Positions 61,290-64,000 of a stretch of DNA of 64,000 nt are shown here, piece after piece (within the stretch, counting starts at the first letter, position 1; every line of letters begins with the position of its first letter). Under the pieces are notes generated by a model that had not been told where the DNA came from, did no database searches, and saw only the letters and a program-made list of their open reading frames with translations. The stretch covers positions 2,943,501 through 3,007,500 of the forward strand of contig NC_012796.1 of assembly GCF_000010665.1 (NCBI RefSeq), in the 5' to 3' direction. The translations under genes and the position numbers were made by a program. The stretch is from Solidesulfovibrio magneticus RS-1 (lineage in GTDB: Bacteria > Desulfobacterota > Desulfovibrionia > Desulfovibrionales > Desulfovibrionaceae).

Positions 61290-62227
61290 TTGGTCTCCGT
61301 CTTGCCGGCCAGTCCCTGGCGCAGGGCCGCGGCCGCGCCGCGAAGGCTGGCCGGCCAGTCCTCGGCCAGAGGATTGATGGCGGCGGTGGCGCCGCCGATG
61401 CCCTTGGCGATGGTCTCGGCCTGGGCGGCGCTGAGTTGCGGTTGCACGAAAATCACCTTGACCCCGTCGGCCTTGGCTTCCTTGATGAGTCCGGCCAGGG
61501 CCTTGGGGCCGGGTTCGCGGCCGAGCTGCTCGATGGGAATCTGGGTCAGCCCGTAGTCCCGGGCAAAATACCCCCAGGACGGATGAAACACCATGAATTT
61601 GCGCTGCCCGGCCGGCACATCGGCAAATACCTTTTTGATCTCCGCGTCAAGGGCGTCGCACTGGGCGGCCAAGCGCGCATAACCGGCGGCGTAGTCGACC
61701 GCGCCGTCGGGATCGGCCTTGGACAGGGCGTCGCGCATGGACGCGCCGATGACCTTGGCCAGGCTCGGCGACAGCCAGACATGGGGATCGGGCTCGCCGT
61801 CATGGTGCTCGTGGCCTGTTTCCGCCTTGCCGTGGCCGTGGCCTTTTTTCCCCTTGTCATGATCGTGATCGTCGTCATCGTGATGGGCGACCATGGGGAT
61901 CTTATCGATGCCGGCATCGGTCTTGACAATGGCCATCCTGGGGTTGGCCGCCGCGAACCGGGGCAGCCAGGCGTCCTCGAAGTCCATGCCGATGGCGAAA
62001 TAGACCGCCGCCTTGGACAGGTCGGCCAGTTGCCGGGGTTTGGGCTCGTAGGTATGAGCGTCGGACCCGGGCGGCACCATCACCACCACCTCGGCCCGGT
62101 CGCCGGCGATCTGCTTCAGGAAATAGGCCTGGGGCGCGATGCTGACCGCAGCCAGGATTTTGGCCTGGACTGGCGCGACGGACATGAAAATGATACTCAG
62201 AATCATAATAGTCAAGCGTTGGATCAT
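61286..62227 (-). CDS. znuA: zinc ABC transporter substrate-binding protein
   Basis: A 313-residue periplasmic cluster-A-I binding protein with a signal peptide (TIMILSIIFMSVAPVQA). Zinc ligands are H58 (DAHTYEPKPRQ), H149 (PDPHVWLSP), the His in VFHPSWGYFARDYG and a C-terminal acidic residue. The His/Asp-rich loop at about 115-142 (HHDDDDHDHDKGKKGHGHG) is diagnostic of ZnuA over manganese or iron homologues. AAGGAG precedes the ATG. First gene of the operon. Confidence 0.94.
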   Translation of the reverse strand: MIQRLTIMILSIIFMSVAPVQAKILAAVSIAPQAYFLKQIAGDRAEVVVMVPPGSDAHTYEPKPRQLADLSKAAVYFAIGMDFEDAWLPRFAAANPRMAIVKTDAGIDKIPMVAHHDDDDHDHDKGKKGHGHGKAETGHEHHDGEPDPHVWLSPSLAKVIGASMRDALSKADPDGAVDYAAGYARLAAQCDALDAEIKKVFADVPAGQRKFMVFHPSWGYFARDYGLTQIPIEQLGREPGPKALAGLIKEAKADGVKVIFVQPQLSAAQAETIAKGIGGATAAINPLAEDWPASLRGAAAALRQGLAGKTETK

Positions 62228-62261
62228 GGCAGCTCCTTGGCGTCGCCTGGACGCACAAGAA

Positions 62262-62284
62262 GCAATGCAACAAAGTTGCATCGC
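62262..62284. promoter_or_regulatory. Zur box upstream of znuA
   Basis: Core perfect palindrome ATGCAAC-AAA-GTTGCAT (62265-62281), extended by GC...GC to 23 bp with one mismatched pair. It lies 35-57 bases before the znuA start. A 23-bp Fur-type box directly in front of a zinc uptake operon that encodes a Fur-family protein is strong evidence for a Zur operator. Confidence 0.8.
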
Positions 62285-62362
62285 AAAGTCAAGCCCGCCC
62301 AGCCCAGGGGCGGCAACAAAAACCTTGAATTCCCAGGGCAGGCCCTTTACCCCAAGGCAGCC

Positions 62363-62866
62363 ATGACCAATTACGCACCACCGCCTGCCGCGACCAAGAC
62401 CTCGGCCCTGGCCGTCTGGGGGCTTATTCTCCTGACGGCCCTGGCCGCCTGGCATTTCACGGCCTGCTTCCTGCCCTGGTACACGAGCCAGCGGGCCGAG
62501 CACTTCGCCAGACGCCTGGACGACCTGTCCAGCCTGCGCGACGCCCTGGCCGCCTTTCACGCCAAATACGGCCGCTACCCGGCCAACGCCGGTTTCGTCG
62601 GAGCCATTGGCATCAAGGGCGAGGTCAACGGCGACTGGCTGCCAGGATTGGCCGGGGAATTCCTGCCCGCCCTGCCCCGCGACCCGGCCGGCACGAGCGA
62701 TCCCGACAAACAGTATCTCTACCACGGCGACGGCGCGGACTACAAAATCATCGTCCACGGCTCGGGCGACTGCGCCCTGGCCCGCAAGGCCCATCCCGAC
62801 ATGGTCGATCCAACCCGGGACTGCTGGGCTTATGGCTTCTGGACGCCCGGCGCGGCCAACTGGTGA
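62363..62866 (+). CDS. pseudopilin-like membrane-anchored protein
   Basis: A 167-residue protein with one N-terminal transmembrane helix (about 14-38, SALAVWGLILLTALAAW) and a globular part resembling GspG-type major pseudopilins: RRLDDLSSLRDALAAFHAKYGRYPANAG and LPALPRDPAGTSDPDKQYLYHGDGADYKI. The prepilin leader Gly is not visible at the usual position, so cleavage by prepilin peptidase is doubtful. Divergent from znuA. Function unknown. Confidence 0.6.
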   Translation: MTNYAPPPAATKTSALAVWGLILLTALAAWHFTACFLPWYTSQRAEHFARRLDDLSSLRDALAAFHAKYGRYPANAGFVGAIGIKGEVNGDWLPGLAGEFLPALPRDPAGTSDPDKQYLYHGDGADYKIIVHGSGDCALARKAHPDMVDPTRDCWAYGFWTPGAANW

Positions 62867-62871
62867 CCTCC

Positions 62872-64000
62872 ATGACGCAGCTCCAGAACTCCGCTCCCGC
62901 ATCGCTCGTCGAGACCGGCCGCCGCTTGCGCGATTGGCTGGCCGAAACCTTTTTGCTGCGCGGCGCGCGCATTCCGGCCCTGGACGGCATTCGCGGCTGG
63001 GCCATCCTCATGGTCTTCAACGTGCATTTCTTTGCCCGTTACCAGCCGAAATTCTATTTCACCGAACCCGGCGGCGCCCCCTGGACGGCCTTGACCATCA
63101 TCCATTCCGGCAGTTTCGGCGTGGACCTGTTCTTTTTTTTAAGCGGCCTGCTCGTGTATAAAAGCCTCATGGCCAAGCCCGTCGGGGCGTTGCGCTTCCT
63201 CTACGACCGCTACCGACGCCTGCTGCCGGTCATTGTCTTCGTCACCATCTATGTGGCCGCCGACACGCCGCCCAGGCGGCTTTTCGACAACCTCTTTTTC
63301 CTCAACATCTTTGACGAGCCGCCCATCCATTTCTTCACCTGGCCGCTCGTCTATGAAATGTATTTCTACGTGCTGTGCGCGGCCGTGTTCATCGGCTGCC
63401 GGCGGCTTCGATTCGTTTCCGGCTGGCCGTTTTTCTTCGCCCTGGTCGCGGCCCTGGTCGTGTGCGAGTTCGAGGTGCGCTTTCGCATTTCCTTCAGCCG
63501 GTTCCTGGGCTTTTTCTGGGGCGTGGCCCTGGCCCGGCTCCTGGCCGGCGAGGCCGGCCGCCGCGCCCTGGCCGCCCTGCCCTCCTGGACCTGGGCCGTG
63601 GGGTTGGGGCTGTTGCTCTATTGCCGCTGGCTGTGGGGCTCGGGCTGGTTCATGGCCGCCGGCGGCAACGAGCATCTCAAGAATCTGCTCTTTTTCAGCG
63701 CCGTCAACGCCTCGCTGTTTCTCGTCACCGCCTCGGTCATGACCCGGGCCTCGATCCTGTCCCGCATTTTTTCCTTCACGCCCCTGCGGTTTCTCGGCAT
63801 CATCAGCTATTCGCTGTTCATGACCCACATGCTGGCCCTGCAGATCACCCAAAACGTGGTCGGCATCCCGGTGACGAACGTCTGGTCCATGCTGGCCAAC
63901 CACGCCGTCACCGTCCTGGCCGCCACGGGGCTGGCCATGTTCTCGTTTTATTATCTGGAGCGGCCCTATTTCGCCCGCCCGGCTTCCCCAAAACAGGCCC
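62872..64000 (+). CDS. membrane acyltransferase (acyltransferase 3 family), truncated by window end
   Basis: At least 376 residues, running off the right edge without a stop. After a cytosolic start, RIPALDGIRGWAILMVFNVHFF is the acyltransferase-3 opening motif (Asp/Arg...His), followed by SFGVDLFFFLSGLLVYKSL and RRLLPVIVF. The last part (FSFYYLERPYFARP) is the usual C-terminal end of the family, so only a few residues are probably missing. Starts 5 bases after the pseudopilin-like stop, so they are co-transcribed. Probably acylates an envelope or exopolysaccharide sugar. Confidence 0.85.
   Translation, partial: MTQLQNSAPASLVETGRRLRDWLAETFLLRGARIPALDGIRGWAILMVFNVHFFARYQPKFYFTEPGGAPWTALTIIHSGSFGVDLFFFLSGLLVYKSLMAKPVGALRFLYDRYRRLLPVIVFVTIYVAADTPPRRLFDNLFFLNIFDEPPIHFFTWPLVYEMYFYVLCAAVFIGCRRLRFVSGWPFFFALVAALVVCEFEVRFRISFSRFLGFFWGVALARLLAGEAGRRALAALPSWTWAVGLGLLLYCRWLWGSGWFMAAGGNEHLKNLLFFSAVNASLFLVTASVMTRASILSRIFSFTPLRFLGIISYSLFMTHMLALQITQNVVGIPVTNVWSMLANHAVTVLAATGLAMFSFYYLERPYFARPASPKQA

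Overview
The window is a high-GC bacterial chromosome segment, most likely from a sulfate-reducing Desulfovibrionaceae member (Desulfovibrio/Solidesulfovibrio type). This is inferred from the gene content: an indolepyruvate:ferredoxin oxidoreductase pair, an AOR-type MoaD/ThiS carrier, a fused radical-SAM/DUF2344 protein, a rhodanese-ferritin fusion, CheV and many sigma54-type regulators. No rRNA, tRNA, CRISPR array, insertion sequence or prophage was seen. Nearly all of it is coding, in short operons whose genes often overlap by 4 bp (ATGA or GTGA).

Layout. 0.1-3 kb: a small ThiS/MoaD protein, a Cys-rich DUF3795 protein, and a TetR regulator coupled to a membrane acyltransferase, with a palindromic operator in front of tetR. 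3.2-4.8 kb: a pilin-like, membrane-anchored repeat protein. 5-7.6 kb: FabI, a second TetR, and a MauE/DoxX plus rhodanese pair. 7.7-9.5 kb: rhodanese-ferritin fusion, YccF, YdcZ/DUF606. 9.7-14.2 kb: small enzymes and regulators (4-OT tautomerase, quinone reductase, XRE plus DUF2975, lipoprotein, AraC-GyrI) and a YdjM-type membrane hydrolase. 14.3-19.9 kb: a five-domain S1 protein, the ABC-F protein EttA, and a chemoreceptor with a zinc-binding CZB domain. 20.2-25.6 kb, minus strand: argF, argG, argH and a NifA-like activator that overlaps argH.

25.9-31.7 kb is the most distinctive block. An SH3b lipoprotein is followed by four tandem SGNH/DUF459 hydrolase paralogues, each attached to the envelope in a different way (cleaved signal, transmembrane anchor, LysM lipoprotein, lipoprotein), and then by a DUF364 protein. 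I propose it as an envelope O-acyl-modifying or de-acylating module. 31.9-38.3 kb: NhaA, Dus, IspH, CheV and an ASKHA-like orphan. 38.5-45.7 kb: a TPR protein, IorA/IorB, a bEBP-like regulator that has lost GAFTGA, ATP-type PEP carboxykinase, and a pore-loop channel-like protein with an aberrant filter. 45.8-51.2 kb, minus strand: a two-subunit Tat-exported molybdopterin reductase (TtrAB-like) with no membrane subunit, a transglutaminase-like protein and an OsmC protein. 51.3-59.1 kb: M16 peptidase, radical SAM fusion, a small unknown protein, and two tandem GDP-mannose dehydratase-like genes. 59.2-62.2 kb: znuA-znuC-znuB plus a Fur/Zur regulator, under a 23-bp Zur-like palindrome. The right edge holds a pseudopilin-like protein and an acyltransferase cut by the window end.

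Regulatory and repeat features include several strong hairpin terminators, a 72-nt intergenic cruciform between argG and argH, and a small family of hairpin elements placed in sense orientation directly behind gene 3' ends. Functional names rest on reading motifs in the translated sequence; no database search was run.
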